Below, piece after piece: positions 16,592 through 27,000 of a stretch of DNA of 64,000 nucleotides (position 1 is its first letter; each line of letters starts with the position of its first letter). This stretch comes from Jejubacter sp036620675 (GTDB lineage: Bacteria; Pseudomonadota; Gammaproteobacteria; Enterobacterales; Enterobacteriaceae): the NCBI GenBank assembly GCA_036620675.1, contig JAZHEE010000007.1; one strand, given 5' to 3'. Both the position numbers and the translations under genes were made by a program. Below the pieces are notes generated by a model. It was not told where the DNA came from. It made no database searches and was given only the letters and a program-made list of their open reading frames with translations.

Positions 16592-16612
16592 CCCTCTCCG
16601 CCAGGGAGAGGG
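16592..16612. repeat. Dispersed hairpin repeat after potD
   Basis: CCCTCTCC-GCCAG-GGAGAGGG matches the core of the 107-bp tandem repeats at 10841-11150. It begins 14 bp after the potD stop and may protect the mRNA 3' end, as REP-type elements do. Confidence 0.7.
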
Positions 16613-16618
16613 CCCCAT

Positions 16619-16648
16619 ACAAAGAGACATTTTCCGATGTCTCTTTGT
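16619..16648 (+). terminator. Hairpin after potD
   Basis: A perfect 12-bp stem, ACAAAGAGACAT / ATGTCTCTTTGT, with a TTTCCG loop follows the repeat hairpin. The bases after it are CACGTTTTAA, so the U-run is displaced. Probable end of the pot operon. Confidence 0.6.
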
Positions 16649-16769
16649 CACGTTTTAACCCCTGCCATATCTGGCCTGGTCGTGCGCGCAGAATCCATAG
16701 CTGACAGCAGCAGGGCACAGCATCCCGCTGAGAAAAACAGGGGTAGCGCAGGGTGACAGCCTGCCAGGA

Positions 16770-17165
16770 TTAGTCAATACGCTGGGCGTTCAGTTCAGCG
16801 CCATTCTTCCATAGCGTGAATGTTACAGAATAAATATGCACATCGGGAGGCGTAGTTATCACATCGACGTTATACGCCTTGCCTGGGGTAAATTTATAGC
16901 CGTACAGCGGCACACACTCTTTCCCTGATAGCTGCGGGCCAGTGTCACCGGAAAACTGCTTATCCTGCTCGTTAACCTGACTGCCCGCCTCGTTAATAGT
17001 TATCGAGTGGGCGCGGAACTGTCGCTGCGTCGGGAGAAGAACACAGATCGTATCGCCAATGGTCGTCACGTTAGCATGCGCCCTTTCCGGACGAGGATCT
17101 GACAGGTGGCATCCGGCTAACTGTACGGCCGTAAGCGTAACGGCCAGGGGGAATATCAGTTTCAT
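16770..17165 (-). CDS. Lipoprotein resembling T6SS immunity periplasmic lipoproteins
   Basis: 131-residue predicted lipoprotein: signal MKLIFPLAVTLTAVQ followed by lipobox LAGC with Cys19, and no Asp at +2, so outer-membrane sorting is expected. The mature part has SDPRPERAHANVTTIGDTICVLLP, two further cysteines and GKECVPLYGYKFTPGKAY. I recognise this as the type often annotated as putative T6SS immunity lipoprotein in Klebsiella and relatives; that role is inferred, not shown. It starts 2 bp after a 73-residue reading frame with toxin-like sequence. K-12 has other genes in this gap. Confidence 0.7.
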   Translation of the reverse strand: MKLIFPLAVTLTAVQLAGCHLSDPRPERAHANVTTIGDTICVLLPTQRQFRAHSITINEAGSQVNEQDKQFSGDTGPQLSGKECVPLYGYKFTPGKAYNVDVITTPPDVHIYSVTFTLWKNGAELNAQRID

Positions 17166-17167
17166 TA

Positions 17168-17389
17168 CTATTCCTGGTCTATTTCAGGAGGCAGTATTTT
17201 CCTGAACAGAGAAAGGGTTCCTGCGTCCACTTTACCCGAGAAACCCGCATAAAGTCCGATAGCCCCTCTCAATGTTTCCGGGCCATACGTCTTGAGTAAA
17301 AGATACTGGATGCTGTTGCCGAAGATATTACGGGCCAGCCTGATTTCGCCCAACGTCAGGCGGCGAAGTATGCCTTCTTTATCTTCCAT
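17168..17389 (-). pseudogene. Short reading frame, possible remnant of a secreted effector
   Basis: 73 codons with a GGGAAG ribosome site. The first third, RRLTLGEIRLARNIFGNSIQY, resembles the LTPGEIALA...IFGDSIDYS segment seen in Vgr-related and Rhs-linked T6SS effectors. In those proteins it is followed by a long catalytic region; here the frame diverges and stops after another 44 residues. No transmembrane or signal segment. The tight spacing to the immunity-like lipoprotein downstream (2 bp) suggests an effector-immunity pair whose effector is truncated. It could instead be an intact small protein. Confidence 0.45.
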
Positions 17390-17580
17390 GCTTCCCGGGT
17401 TCCTGAGATTAACAGGAAGAATACGCTAGCAAAATATCCGCCGGGCCACATCAGGATGCTACGATCTGCAGGAATTTCCGGACTAAAGGCTGCGCTGAAG
17501 TCCTGGCCGACAGCAGCGCGACAAATAGCGAAAAAACCATGGTAAATGGCGCATATAGTGCGCCCTTCACCTGGGGGCAC

Positions 17581-18408
17581 TCACATCTCTTTCAGCAGCT
17601 TCCCGACATACATCGGCACCACTTCGCTCGCCAGACCATAGTGTTTCTCTTCAAATTCGCTGCCGACCTGGCTCGGCTCCAGGTTTAACTCCACGGTGTG
17701 GGCGCCCTGTAGCTTCGCTTCGTGCACAAAACCCGCCGCCGGATAGACGTGGCCTGAGGTACCGATGGCGATAAACAGATCGGCGCAGGCCAGCGCCTGG
17801 TAGATCTCATCCATCTGCAGCGGCATTTCGCCAAACCACACCACGTGCGGGCGCAGCCGTGCCGGGAACTGGCAGCAGTGGCAACGTTCGCCGGGCTCGA
17901 CGTCCCCTTCCCGCGCCAGCACCTGGCCACTGCGCTCGCAGCGCACCTTCAGCAGTTCGCCATGCATATGGATAACATTATGGCTCCCGGCACGTTCGTG
18001 CAGGTTATCGATATTCTGAGTCACCAGCAGGAAGCGATCGCCCAGCGTCTGTTCCAGCTTAGCCAGCGCCAGATGCGCGGCATTAGGCGCAATTTCCGGT
18101 CGGGCCAGCTGGCGGCGACGCTCATTATAGAAATTCTGAACCAGCTCCGGGTTCCGCTCGAAGCCTTCCGGAGTCGCCACATCTTCAACCCTGTGCTCTT
18201 CCCACAGGCCATCGGCGGCGCGAAAGGTACGAATACCTGATTCGGCGGAGATGCCCGCGCCGGTCAGCACCACGACTCTGGGTTTATCCATAACGTCCGA
18301 TCCCATTCTGTCTTTGAAAAATGCCCGCTGGCGCTGACGTTCACGCAAGCGGCGTTTGCTTCTTCGGAAACGGCTTAGCCTGTTCAGACGACGCGATTGT
18401 ATAATCAT
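17581..18408 (-). CDS. cobB: NAD+-dependent protein deacylase CobB (sirtuin)
   Basis: 275-residue sirtuin that removes acetyl and succinyl groups from lysines, for example on acetyl-CoA synthetase. It has GAGISAESGIRTFR, TQNIDNLHERAG, the catalytic His in IHMHGEL, a zinc site including CHCC, and GTSGHVYPAAG. The Arg-rich N-terminal extension of the long E. coli isoform is present; an internal ATG at 18291 (MDKPRVVV) would give the short isoform. It follows nagK in the same direction by 9 bp. Confidence 0.97.
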   Translation of the reverse strand: MIIQSRRLNRLSRFRRSKRRLRERQRQRAFFKDRMGSDVMDKPRVVVLTGAGISAESGIRTFRAADGLWEEHRVEDVATPEGFERNPELVQNFYNERRRQLARPEIAPNAAHLALAKLEQTLGDRFLLVTQNIDNLHERAGSHNVIHMHGELLKVRCERSGQVLAREGDVEPGERCHCCQFPARLRPHVVWFGEMPLQMDEIYQALACADLFIAIGTSGHVYPAAGFVHEAKLQGAHTVELNLEPSQVGSEFEEKHYGLASEVVPMYVGKLLKEM

Positions 18409-18417
18409 CCTCTGCGG

Positions 18418-19329
18418 TTACTCCTTCAGATGCAAAAAAGCGGCGCCGCGCATCCCGCCCGCCCCGCCGTGGCGTGCGATCTCGATACGCGGCACCCGGG
18501 CCGCCGGCAGCAGATGGCGCGGCAGCCGCGCGGGCAACGCCTGCGCCAGCTCGGAAAAGGCGGACAGCCCGCCGCCAATCACCACCAGATGCGGATCGAC
18601 AATGGTTAATAGATTAGCCATACAGACCGCCAGCAGGTCAAGGTAACGCCCAACATGCTCCCGGGCCTGGCCGTCGCCAGCCCGCCAGCGTTCTACTATC
18701 TCCGGCGCCGTCAGTGTCGCGCCGTAATAGTGTTGCCACAGCCAGGCAAAGCCACCGCCGGAAAGATAGTTTTCGATACAGCCCGACTGACCGCAGCCGC
18801 AGCGCAGCAGAGGCAGATCGCGCCCCAGAACCTCGAGCGCATCCACCGGCAGCCGGGTATGGCCGAACTCTCCGGTCAGCGAAGTCTGGCCGCTGATAAT
18901 CCGGCCATTCATCACCAGCCCGCCCCCCACGCCAGTGCCCAGAATCAATCCCATCACCAGCGGATAGCGGCGAAACTCGTCGTCCCAGGCTTCAGACAGG
19001 GTAAAACAGTTGGCGTCGTTTTCAATGCGCACATCGCGCCCCAGCAGCGCGCTCAGATCGCGACTCAGCGGGCGACCGCTAACGGCGGGAAGATTGGCGG
19101 CATAGAGCGTGCCGTCGGCGCTGACCGGCAGCCCCGGAATACCGATACCGACGCAGCCCGGCTCACCGTATCGCGCATCGGCCTCCCAAACCCGCTCAGC
19201 CAGAGTATGCACAAAGCGCGAATAGTCGCCATGAGGCGTCGGTACGCGAGTTTCATGCACCAGATGCCGCCGGGAATCATAGACACCGAAGGCGATTTTA
19301 CTGCCGCCGATGTCAAAGCCGTAAAACAT
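18418..19329 (-). CDS. nagK: N-acetylglucosamine kinase
   Basis: 303-residue ROK-family kinase that phosphorylates GlcNAc recovered from peptidoglycan turnover. It shows the ATP motif DIGGSKIAFG, the catalytic NDANCF, the GTGVGGG loop, and the ROK zinc motif CGCGQSGC. Co-directional with lolE (15 bp away) and cobB. With nagZ further on, it links this region to cell-wall recycling. Confidence 0.97.
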   Translation of the reverse strand: MFYGFDIGGSKIAFGVYDSRRHLVHETRVPTPHGDYSRFVHTLAERVWEADARYGEPGCVGIGIPGLPVSADGTLYAANLPAVSGRPLSRDLSALLGRDVRIENDANCFTLSEAWDDEFRRYPLVMGLILGTGVGGGLVMNGRIISGQTSLTGEFGHTRLPVDALEVLGRDLPLLRCGCGQSGCIENYLSGGGFAWLWQHYYGATLTAPEIVERWRAGDGQAREHVGRYLDLLAVCMANLLTIVDPHLVVIGGGLSAFSELAQALPARLPRHLLPAARVPRIEIARHGGAGGMRGAAFLHLKE

Positions 19330-19344
19330 GCCCTCTCCTCGCCG

Positions 19345-20592
19345 TTACTGGCCGCTCAACACCCGGGCGGGGTCAATATTACTGGCGCGCCGCGCCGGAT
19401 ACCAGCTGGCAAGCAGGCTCAGCACCAGCGAGGTCAACAGCACCCAGAGCACATCCATGACGTGCAGTTCAGACGGCAGGAAGTCGATAAAATAGATATC
19501 GCCGGACAGGAAATGATGCCCGGTCAACCTTTCGATAAACCGGATAATATCGGTTAAACGGAAGGCAACCAGCACGCCGATAATCACCCCAACCACGCTG
19601 CCCAGCAGCCCCGCCAGCAGTCCATACCAGACGAAAATGGCGCGAATCAGCCCATCTTTCGCCCCCAGGGTACGCAGTACCGCGATATCGCTGCTCTTAT
19701 CCTTCACCGCCATCACCAGGGTGGAGACGATGTTGAAACAGGCCACGCCAATCACCAGCACCATCGCCAGATACATAATGGCGCGAATCATCTGAATGTC
19801 GCGATACATATAGCCGTAAGTGCCAATCCAGCTCTTGATATAAACGTAGGCGTTAGTCACTTTGCCTGCGTCGCGCACCAGCTTATTGGCGTTAAAGACA
19901 TCGTTAACCTTGATAGCGATACCGGTGACGCTGTCCCCCATATCGAGGTAATTCTGGGCGTCCTGCATCGGTACCATGGCGAAGCTGTGATCCAGTTGGC
20001 CGCTCAGTTGCAGAATACCGGCGATCTGCAGGCGCACGCGTTTAGGCTGCAGCAGCTTCTTACCACCGTCGGCGTTATCAGGGATCATGATCGATATCCA
20101 GTCTCCCTGCTTCACCTTCAGCGCATCCGCCACCCCTTTGCCCAGGATAATCTGCTGGGCGCCGGCGTGGAAATTGCGCCAGGCATTATGCTGAACGAAC
20201 TTCGGCAGGGCGCTCAGATGCTGTTCCTGCTGCGGATTAACTCCCTTTACCTGGATAGCGCGCAAACTGGCACCGCTTTCCACCAGACCGGTGAAGTTGA
20301 TATAAGGCGCGGCGGCGACAATACCTTTCACTTTTTCCACCCGCCCCAGCACGTCGTTCCAGCCGCTAAACGGCTGGTGAACCGGCTCAATTTCGCCATG
20401 GGGAACCACTGCCAGGATGCGGTTATTCAGCTCACGCTCGAAGCCGTTCATGGCGCTTAAGCCTACGATCAGCACCGCCACCCCCAGCGCGATGCCAACG
20501 GTGGAGATCACCGAAATCAGCGATACCATACCGCTGCGTCGCCGACCGCGGCTGAAGCGCAGCCCAATCAGTAACGAGAGAGGTGAGGCCAT
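19345..20592 (-). CDS. lolE: Lipoprotein-releasing ABC transporter permease LolE
   Basis: 415-residue inner-membrane permease that, with LolC and LolD, extracts outer-membrane lipoproteins and passes them to LolA. One N-terminal membrane segment follows the RFSRGRRRSGMVSLISV start, then a large periplasmic domain and three C-terminal segments with the FtsX-like coupling region VLRTLGAKDGLIRAIF. It ends DPARVLSGQ as in E. coli. Its ATG directly follows the lolD stop codon. Confidence 0.97.
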   Translation of the reverse strand: MASPLSLLIGLRFSRGRRRSGMVSLISVISTVGIALGVAVLIVGLSAMNGFERELNNRILAVVPHGEIEPVHQPFSGWNDVLGRVEKVKGIVAAAPYINFTGLVESGASLRAIQVKGVNPQQEQHLSALPKFVQHNAWRNFHAGAQQIILGKGVADALKVKQGDWISIMIPDNADGGKKLLQPKRVRLQIAGILQLSGQLDHSFAMVPMQDAQNYLDMGDSVTGIAIKVNDVFNANKLVRDAGKVTNAYVYIKSWIGTYGYMYRDIQMIRAIMYLAMVLVIGVACFNIVSTLVMAVKDKSSDIAVLRTLGAKDGLIRAIFVWYGLLAGLLGSVVGVIIGVLVAFRLTDIIRFIERLTGHHFLSGDIYFIDFLPSELHVMDVLWVLLTSLVLSLLASWYPARRASNIDPARVLSGQ

Positions 20593-21297
20593 TTACTCTG
20601 CCCCCATCAGCGTCAGTTCGTCACTCAGATGACCATCGCGCATCTCCAGCCTGCGGGTCATGCGACGTGCCAGATGCAGGTCGTGCGTCACCACCAGAAA
20701 CGCGGTGCCCTGGCGAACGTTCAGTTCGCCCAGCAGCTCGAAGATGGCATCGGCGTTACGGGCGTCCAGATTGCCGGTTGGCTCGTCCGCCAGCACCAGA
20801 CGCGGCTGATTAACCAGCGCGCGGGCGATAGCGACGCGCTGACGCTCCCCGCCGGACAGCTCCGAGGGGCGGTGATCGGCGCGATGCTCCAGCCCTACCG
20901 CCGCCAGCATTTCGCGGGCGCGGTTTTGTGGCTCATCCCCTTTTTTATGGCCGATTAGCAGCGGCATCGCCACATTTTCCAGGGCGGTGAAGTCCGGAAG
21001 CAGATGGTGAAACTGATAAATAAATCCTAACTCGCGGTTACGCAGTTCAGCTTTGGCCGCCGAAGTCATCGAGGCCAGAGAGCGGCCGTCAAAAATCACA
21101 TCGCCGGAAGTCGGCGAATCCAGACCACCCAGCAGGTGCAACAGGGTGCTCTTACCGGAACCGGAGCTGCCGACAATCGCCATCATTTCGCCGTTGCCGA
21201 TGCTGAAGCTGACATCGTGCAGCACGTCTGTCTGCACTTTCCCCTCCTGGTAGCGTTTGCACAGTTTGTCGCACTGCAACAGGACAGAATTACTCAT
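20593..21297 (-). CDS. lolD: Lipoprotein-releasing ABC transporter ATPase LolD
   Basis: 234-residue ATPase of the LolCDE complex. It has Walker A GSSGSGKST, Q-loop FIYQFHHLLPDF, signature LSGGERQ, Walker B LVLADEPTGNLD and H-loop THD. The ATG at 21297 gives MSNSVLLQCDKLCKRY, like E. coli (233 residues). It overlaps the end of lolC by 8 bp, indicating coupled translation. Confidence 0.98.
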   Translation of the reverse strand: MSNSVLLQCDKLCKRYQEGKVQTDVLHDVSFSIGNGEMMAIVGSSGSGKSTLLHLLGGLDSPTSGDVIFDGRSLASMTSAAKAELRNRELGFIYQFHHLLPDFTALENVAMPLLIGHKKGDEPQNRAREMLAAVGLEHRADHRPSELSGGERQRVAIARALVNQPRLVLADEPTGNLDARNADAIFELLGELNVRQGTAFLVVTHDLHLARRMTRRLEMRDGHLSDELTLMGAE

Positions 21298-22489
21298 AAC
21301 GTAAAGCCTCAGCGGGTTGAGTGGCGGCGGCGCGCCATGACGGATAAAGCGTGGACAGCAGAGCGATAGCCATCGCCACCAGCGCGATGCCCACCACCTG
21401 CAGGGGTTCAATAGCCACCGGGAGCGCAGCGCCGTCAAGGACGGCGCCAATCACCGGCATCAGATTATTCAACTGGCTGGCAAGCAGGGTACCCAGCGCG
21501 GCACCCAACAGCGCGCCAATCACGCCCGCGCTGGCGCCCTGCACCATAAACACCGCCATAATCTGACGGCGGGTCAGCCCCTGGGTCTGGAGGATAGCCA
21601 CTTCGCCCTGTTTTTCCATCACCATTAGCCCCAGCGAGGTGATGATATTAAAGGCGGCCACGGCTACGATCAGACTCAGCAGCAGTCCCATCATATTTTT
21701 TTCCATCCGCACGGCCTGGAACAGTTCGCCTTTGCGCTCACGCCAGTCCTGCCAGTGAGCCCCTTCCGGCAGCTTCTGCTGACTGAGGCTGTCCACCGCC
21801 AGCGGCTTGTCCAGATAAAGGCGCCAGCCGGTGATATTGCCGGTCGGATAGCGCATCAGGCGTGAGGCATCCTGGATATTGACCAGCATCTGATAACCAT
21901 CCACCTCGCTATTGGCGGCGAAAGTGCCGATCACGGTGAACAGGCGCTGGCTGGGCACTCGTCCCATCGGGGTAAACTGGCTGGCGGAAGGTACCATCAC
22001 GCGGATACTGTCGCCGGGACGCACGCCGAGCTGACCGGCGAGCTGCTCGCCGAGAATCACGTTATAGCGCCCTTTTTCCAGCTGTTGCTGTTTCACGTTC
22101 ATAAGCCAGGGCGTCAGCGGATCCTTTTGCTGCGGATCGATGCCCAGCATCACGCCTACGGCCACGTTATGGGGGCTTTGCAGCACCACATCGCCGGTGG
22201 TCAGCGGCGATATGCGCGTGACACCCTGTAACTTTAACTGGCTTGCCGGAAATTGTTCGGGATTCACTGAGCCTTTGTCAGAGGTAATCAGCGCCTGAGG
22301 CATCAGCCCCAGGATGTTGTTTTGCAGCTCGCGTTCAAAACCGTTCATCACTGACAATACCGTCACCAGCGCCATCACTCCCAGGGTGATGCCGATAGTG
22401 GAAAGCCATGAGACGAAGCGACCGAAACGATCCGCTGCTCGCCCACGCATATAGCGCAGGCCAATAAATAACGCGACAGGTTGATACAT
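21290..22489 (-). CDS. lolC: Lipoprotein-releasing ABC transporter permease LolC
   Basis: 399-residue inner-membrane permease, the first gene of lolCDE. It begins MYQPVALFIGLRYMRGRAADRFGRFVSWLS, contains a periplasmic domain with the LolA-docking hook region, and has the coupling segment AILQTQGLTRRQIMAVF before the last membrane spans. Length equals the E. coli protein. Confidence 0.97.
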   Translation of the reverse strand: MYQPVALFIGLRYMRGRAADRFGRFVSWLSTIGITLGVMALVTVLSVMNGFERELQNNILGLMPQALITSDKGSVNPEQFPASQLKLQGVTRISPLTTGDVVLQSPHNVAVGVMLGIDPQQKDPLTPWLMNVKQQQLEKGRYNVILGEQLAGQLGVRPGDSIRVMVPSASQFTPMGRVPSQRLFTVIGTFAANSEVDGYQMLVNIQDASRLMRYPTGNITGWRLYLDKPLAVDSLSQQKLPEGAHWQDWRERKGELFQAVRMEKNMMGLLLSLIVAVAAFNIITSLGLMVMEKQGEVAILQTQGLTRRQIMAVFMVQGASAGVIGALLGAALGTLLASQLNNLMPVIGAVLDGAALPVAIEPLQVVGIALVAMAIALLSTLYPSWRAAATQPAEALRYE

Positions 22490-22797
22490 GAAGTCCGTGT
22501 AACCGCGATTTGGCAAATGAACAGGCAGTATATAAGCGATACGGTAGCGGGTAAATGGAAGATAGCGCGCCATAACATCCGGTTGTTACAGAAAATTTCC
22601 ACTGAATCAAACTGATAATCCGGTAGCTTCCCCATTAGCCCATTTGCACCACCGCGCGTCCTTTGCCCACCAGCTCACCCTGATCCTTTTCCTAATTTTG
22701 GCCAAAAACGCGAAAAACAGACAATTCGAGGTGGAGAAGCGGCCATAGTGCTTTCAGGATTACCGCTTCGAGAAAAAGCTAATACGGCCTGTTCAGT
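22490..22797. other. lolC-ycfT divergent intergenic region
   Basis: 308 bp between two divergent starts, expected to hold both promoters. On the minus strand at about 22636-22690 a short open stretch ends KDQGELVGKGRAVVQMG before a stop, in a style typical of the C-terminus of a hotdog-fold enzyme, but it has no upstream body. Nothing else was recognised. Confidence 0.5.
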
Positions 22798-23859
22798 ATG
22801 AAAAACAAACAACTCTGGATAAACCAGATCAAAGGCATGTGTATCTGCCTGGTGGTGATTTATCACTCTGTCATCACCTTTTATCCACATATTTTACCGC
22901 AGCTTGAGGGGAACTCGACTTACCTCGCCAAGCTGTGGATCTATGGCAACCTTTATCTGGCGCCGTTCCGTATGCCGGTGTTCTTTTTTATTTCAGGTTT
23001 CCTGATAACCCGCTATATCGATCAAGTACCGTGGCGCGGCTGCGTAAACAAACGCGTGTGGAACATCGCCTGGGTACTGGTGTTATGGGGTATCATTCAG
23101 TGGCAGCTGATTAGCCATATCAATCAGTGGATCCCGGGCGTTGAGCATAATCCAGCCTCCAACGCCGCCTACGCCGAAACTCCGGGCCAGTTCATCTTCA
23201 GTATGGCAACCGCCGGAACCAGCCTGTGGTATCTGTACGCACTGGTGGTCTACTTTATCGGCTGTAAGCTGCTACATCGCTTCAAAAATCTGGTTTTTCC
23301 GCTGCTGATTCTGGTAAGTGTGGCGATAAACTTCCTGCCCACGCCGTTCTGGGGTATGAACAGCGTCATCCGTAATACGCCCTATTACGCCATGGGCGCC
23401 TGGTTCGGCATACAACTGGTAGAGATGATGAAACAGTGGCAGGTTTTCAGACGACCGCTGCCGCTGATCGCCGCCCTGGTGGTGGCCCTGGCGCTCTACT
23501 TCAAGAACGTTAACCTGCCGCTGTCGATGCTGTCGATTTTGCTAATCATGAAGTGTTTTTTTACCATGGAGCAGAAATTCGGCAGCCGTCCTGACTCGCT
23601 GTTCAACGTTATCGGCACCAATACCATCGCCATCTACACCACCCACCGTATTCTGGTAGAGGCATTAAGCCTGGTGGCGATCGGGATGTTTAACCAGCAT
23701 CGCCTGTCGTCCGGTGTCGAAATAGCACTGCTGCTGTGTTATCCGCTGATAAGCCTGGGCCTTTGTACCCTGCTGGGGCTGGTGATGCGCCGCCTGTCCA
23801 AAGCCGCGACCGGCGATCTGTTGTTTACACCTCCCCGCGGCCTGGTGGCCGAACGTTAA
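22798..23859 (+). CDS. ycfT: Acyltransferase-3 family membrane protein YcfT
   Basis: 353-residue polytopic inner-membrane protein of the acyltransferase-3 group, with about ten hydrophobic segments. The family catalytic His is probably the one in VVIYHSVITF near residue 23, and FRMPVFFFISGFLITRYI follows. It aligns with E. coli YcfT (357) along its length, including TSLWYLYALVVYF and NTIAIYTTHRILVE. The substrate is unknown. No clear ribosome site. Divergent from lolCDE. Confidence 0.93.
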   Translation: MKNKQLWINQIKGMCICLVVIYHSVITFYPHILPQLEGNSTYLAKLWIYGNLYLAPFRMPVFFFISGFLITRYIDQVPWRGCVNKRVWNIAWVLVLWGIIQWQLISHINQWIPGVEHNPASNAAYAETPGQFIFSMATAGTSLWYLYALVVYFIGCKLLHRFKNLVFPLLILVSVAINFLPTPFWGMNSVIRNTPYYAMGAWFGIQLVEMMKQWQVFRRPLPLIAALVVALALYFKNVNLPLSMLSILLIMKCFFTMEQKFGSRPDSLFNVIGTNTIAIYTTHRILVEALSLVAIGMFNQHRLSSGVEIALLLCYPLISLGLCTLLGLVMRRLSKAATGDLLFTPPRGLVAER

Positions 23860-23868
23860 CTCACCCGC

Positions 23869-23891
23869 GCGCCCCCGACATTCAGGGGCGC
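23869..23891 (+). terminator. Hairpin after ycfT
   Basis: A 7-bp GC stem, GCGCCCC / GGGGCGC, with a loop of about 9 nt lies 10 bp after the ycfT stop. It lacks a U-run, so terminator function is uncertain. Confidence 0.4.
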
Positions 23892-24040
23892 CACTCCTGT
23901 TTTATACTGTTATCAGAGTGACGGTTGCTAACAGCAGCCGTTCGCGGATAATAACGCCCTGACAAATGAACCCTTTTCCGCACGCTGGCCGGACCGCCTG
24001 GGCGACGCGCGGCGCAAGCAGAGAGATTGCAGCCTCCTCT

Positions 24041-27000
24041 ATGTCTGAAAAGAATCGATACAGCCTGCCCCTGAAAGCGGGCGACCAGCGTCAGCTGGGC
24101 GAACTTACCGGCGCGGCCTGCGCCCGTGAAGTGGCAAGCATTGCCGAACGTCACCCCGGCCCGGTGGTTCTGATTGCCCCCGATATGCAAAACGCCCTGC
24201 GCCTGCAGGATGAAGTCCGGCAGTTTACCGATCAGTTGACGATGAACCTCGCGGACTGGGAAACGCTGCCCTACGACAGCTTCTCCCCTCATCAGGAGAT
24301 AGTTTCGGCGCGACTGACCACCCTGTGGCAGTTGCCTTCCATGAGCCGCGGCGTGCTGATCCTGCCGGTGAACACCCTGATGCAGCGCGTCTGCCCCCAT
24401 AGCTATCTGAACGGTCACGCCCTGCTGATGCGCAAGGGAGAGCGTCTGTCGCGCGATGCCCTGCGTGACAGGCTGGAACAGGCAGGCTATCGCCATGTCG
24501 ATCAGGTCATGGAGCACGGTGAATACGCCACCCGCGGCGCCCTGCTGGATCTGTGGCCGATGGGAAGCCCTCTTCCCTATCGGCTTGACTTTTTCGACGA
24601 CGAAATCGACAGCCTGCGCCTGTTCGATCCCGACAGCCAGCGCACCCAGGAGGAGGTGGAGCAGATTAACCTGCTGCCGGCCCACGAATTCCCCACCGAT
24701 AAAACGGCCATTGAGCTATTCCGCAGCCAGTGGCGCGATAACTTCGAAGTACGACGAGATCCCGAGCATATTTACCAGCAGGTCAGCAAAGGCGCGCTAC
24801 CTGCCGGCATCGAATACTGGCAGCCGCTGTTCTTCAGCGAACCGCTACCGGATCTGTTCAGCTATCTGCCAGCCAATACCCTGATGGTGAATACCGGCGA
24901 TCTGCAGGCCAGCGCAGAGCGCTTCTGGCAGGAAGTTAACGCCCGCTTTGATAATCGCCGTGTGGATCCCATGCGCCCCCTGCTGCCCCCGGAACGCCTG
25001 TGGCTGCGTCCGGATGACCTGTTCGCCGGGCTGAAGCAGTGGCCACGGGTGCAGTTGAAAACCGACTCTCTGCCTGATAAAGCCGCCTGCGTCAATCTGG
25101 GTTACCAACCGCTGCCAGATCTCTCAGTCCAGCCCCAGAATAAGGCGCCGCTCGATAATCTACGCCGCTTCCTGGAAAGCTTTGATGGCACCGTCATCTT
25201 TTCGGTAGAGAGTGAAGGCCGACGCGAAGCGCTGGGCGAACTGCTGGGGCGCATCAAAGTGGCGCCGAAGCGCATCTGGCGACTGGACGAGGCCCTGAAT
25301 CAGCCAGGCGCTACCTGGCTGATTCAGGGCGCCAGCGAACACGGGTTTATCGATACCCTGCGTCACCAGGCGCTGATCTGCGAAAGCGATCTGTTGGGCG
25401 AACGGGTCAGTCGCCGCCGCCAGGAGAACCGCCGCACCATCAACCCTGACACTCTTATTCGCAACCTGGCGGAGCTACATCCTGGCCAGCCAGTGGTGCA
25501 TCTGGAACACGGGGTTGGGCGCTATGTAGGCATGACCACTCTGGAAGCCGGCGGCATCACCGGCGAATACCTGATGCTTAGTTACGCCGGAGACGCCAAA
25601 CTCTATGTCCCTGTTTCGTCGCTGCATCTGATTAGCCGCTACGCCGGCGGTGCCGAAGAAAATGCGCCACTGCACAAACTGGGCAGCGACGCCTGGACAC
25701 GGGCGCGCCAGAAAGCGGCGGAAAAAGTGCGCGATGTGGCGGCGGAACTGCTGGACATCTACGCCCAGCGAGCCGCCAAACCCGGCTTCGCCTTTAAGCA
25801 CGATCGCGAGCAGTATCAGCTGTTCTGCGACAGCTTTCCGTTCGAAACCACCCCGGATCAGGCTCAGGCCATCAATGCCGTACTGAGCGACATGTGCCAG
25901 CCGCTGGCGATGGACAGGCTGGTGTGCGGCGACGTGGGCTTCGGTAAAACCGAAGTCGCCATGCGCGCAGCCTTCCTGGCGGTGGAAAACCATAAGCAGG
26001 TGGCGGTACTGGTGCCCACCACCCTGCTGGCTCAGCAGCACTTCGACAACTTCCGCGATCGTTTCGCCAACTGGCCGGTGCGCATCGAAATGCTGTCGCG
26101 TTTTCGCAGCGCCAAAGAGCAGGCCCAGGTGCTGGAGCAAACCGCCGAAGGCAAGGTCGATATTTTGATCGGTACCCACAAACTGTTGGGTAGCGAGCTT
26201 AAGTGGCGCGATCTGGGGCTACTGATTGTTGACGAAGAGCACCGCTTCGGAGTGCGCCATAAAGAGCGCATCAAGGCGATGCGCGCTAACGTCGATATAC
26301 TGACCCTGACCGCAACGCCTATCCCACGTACCCTGAATATGGCCATGAGCGGCATGCGCGATCTGTCGATTATCGCCACCCCTCCGGCGCGACGTCTGGC
26401 GGTGAAAACCTTTGTGCGCGAATACGACAGCCTGGTGGTGCGCGAGGCCATCCTGCGTGAGGTTCTGCGCGGCGGCCAGGTCTACTACCTGTATAATGAC
26501 GTGGAAAATATCCAGAAAGCTGCCCAGCGTCTGGCGGAACTGGTTCCGGAAGCGCGTATCGCCGTAGGCCATGGGCAGATGCGCGAACGCGAACTGGAGC
26601 GAGTGATGAACGACTTTCATCACCAGCGCTTTAACGTGCTGGTCTGCACCACCATTATCGAGACCGGCATCGATATTCCCAGCGCCAACACCATTATCAT
26701 CGAGCGGGCCGATCACTTCGGTCTGGCCCAGCTCCACCAGCTGCGTGGTCGGGTCGGACGCTCGCACCATCAGGCCTATGCCTGGCTGCTGACGCCACAC
26801 CCGAAGGCAATGACCAGCGATGCCCAGAAACGGCTGGAGGCTATCGCTTCGCTCGAAGATCTGGGCGCGGGCTTCGCGCTGGCTACCCACGATCTGGAGA
26901 TCCGCGGCGCCGGCGAACTGCTGGGCGAGGATCAGAGTGGACAGATGGAAACCATCGGCTTCTCGCTCTATATGGAACTGCTGGAAAACGCCGTGGACGC

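Noticed and set aside
17390..17580. Short minus-strand frames between cobB and the T6SS-like cassette
   Set aside because: Two short hydrophobic frames, one containing MVFSLFVALLSARTSAQ, have no clear ribosome site or homologue I can recognise; too weak to call.
18655..19557. 300-codon open frame antisense to nagK and lolE
   Set aside because: Spans the junction of two certain genes on the other strand; composition typical of a shadow frame.
22636..22690. Fragment ending GELVGKGRAVVQMG, like a hotdog-enzyme C-terminus
   Set aside because: Only about 17 codons before an upstream in-frame stop; may be a gene remnant but could be chance.
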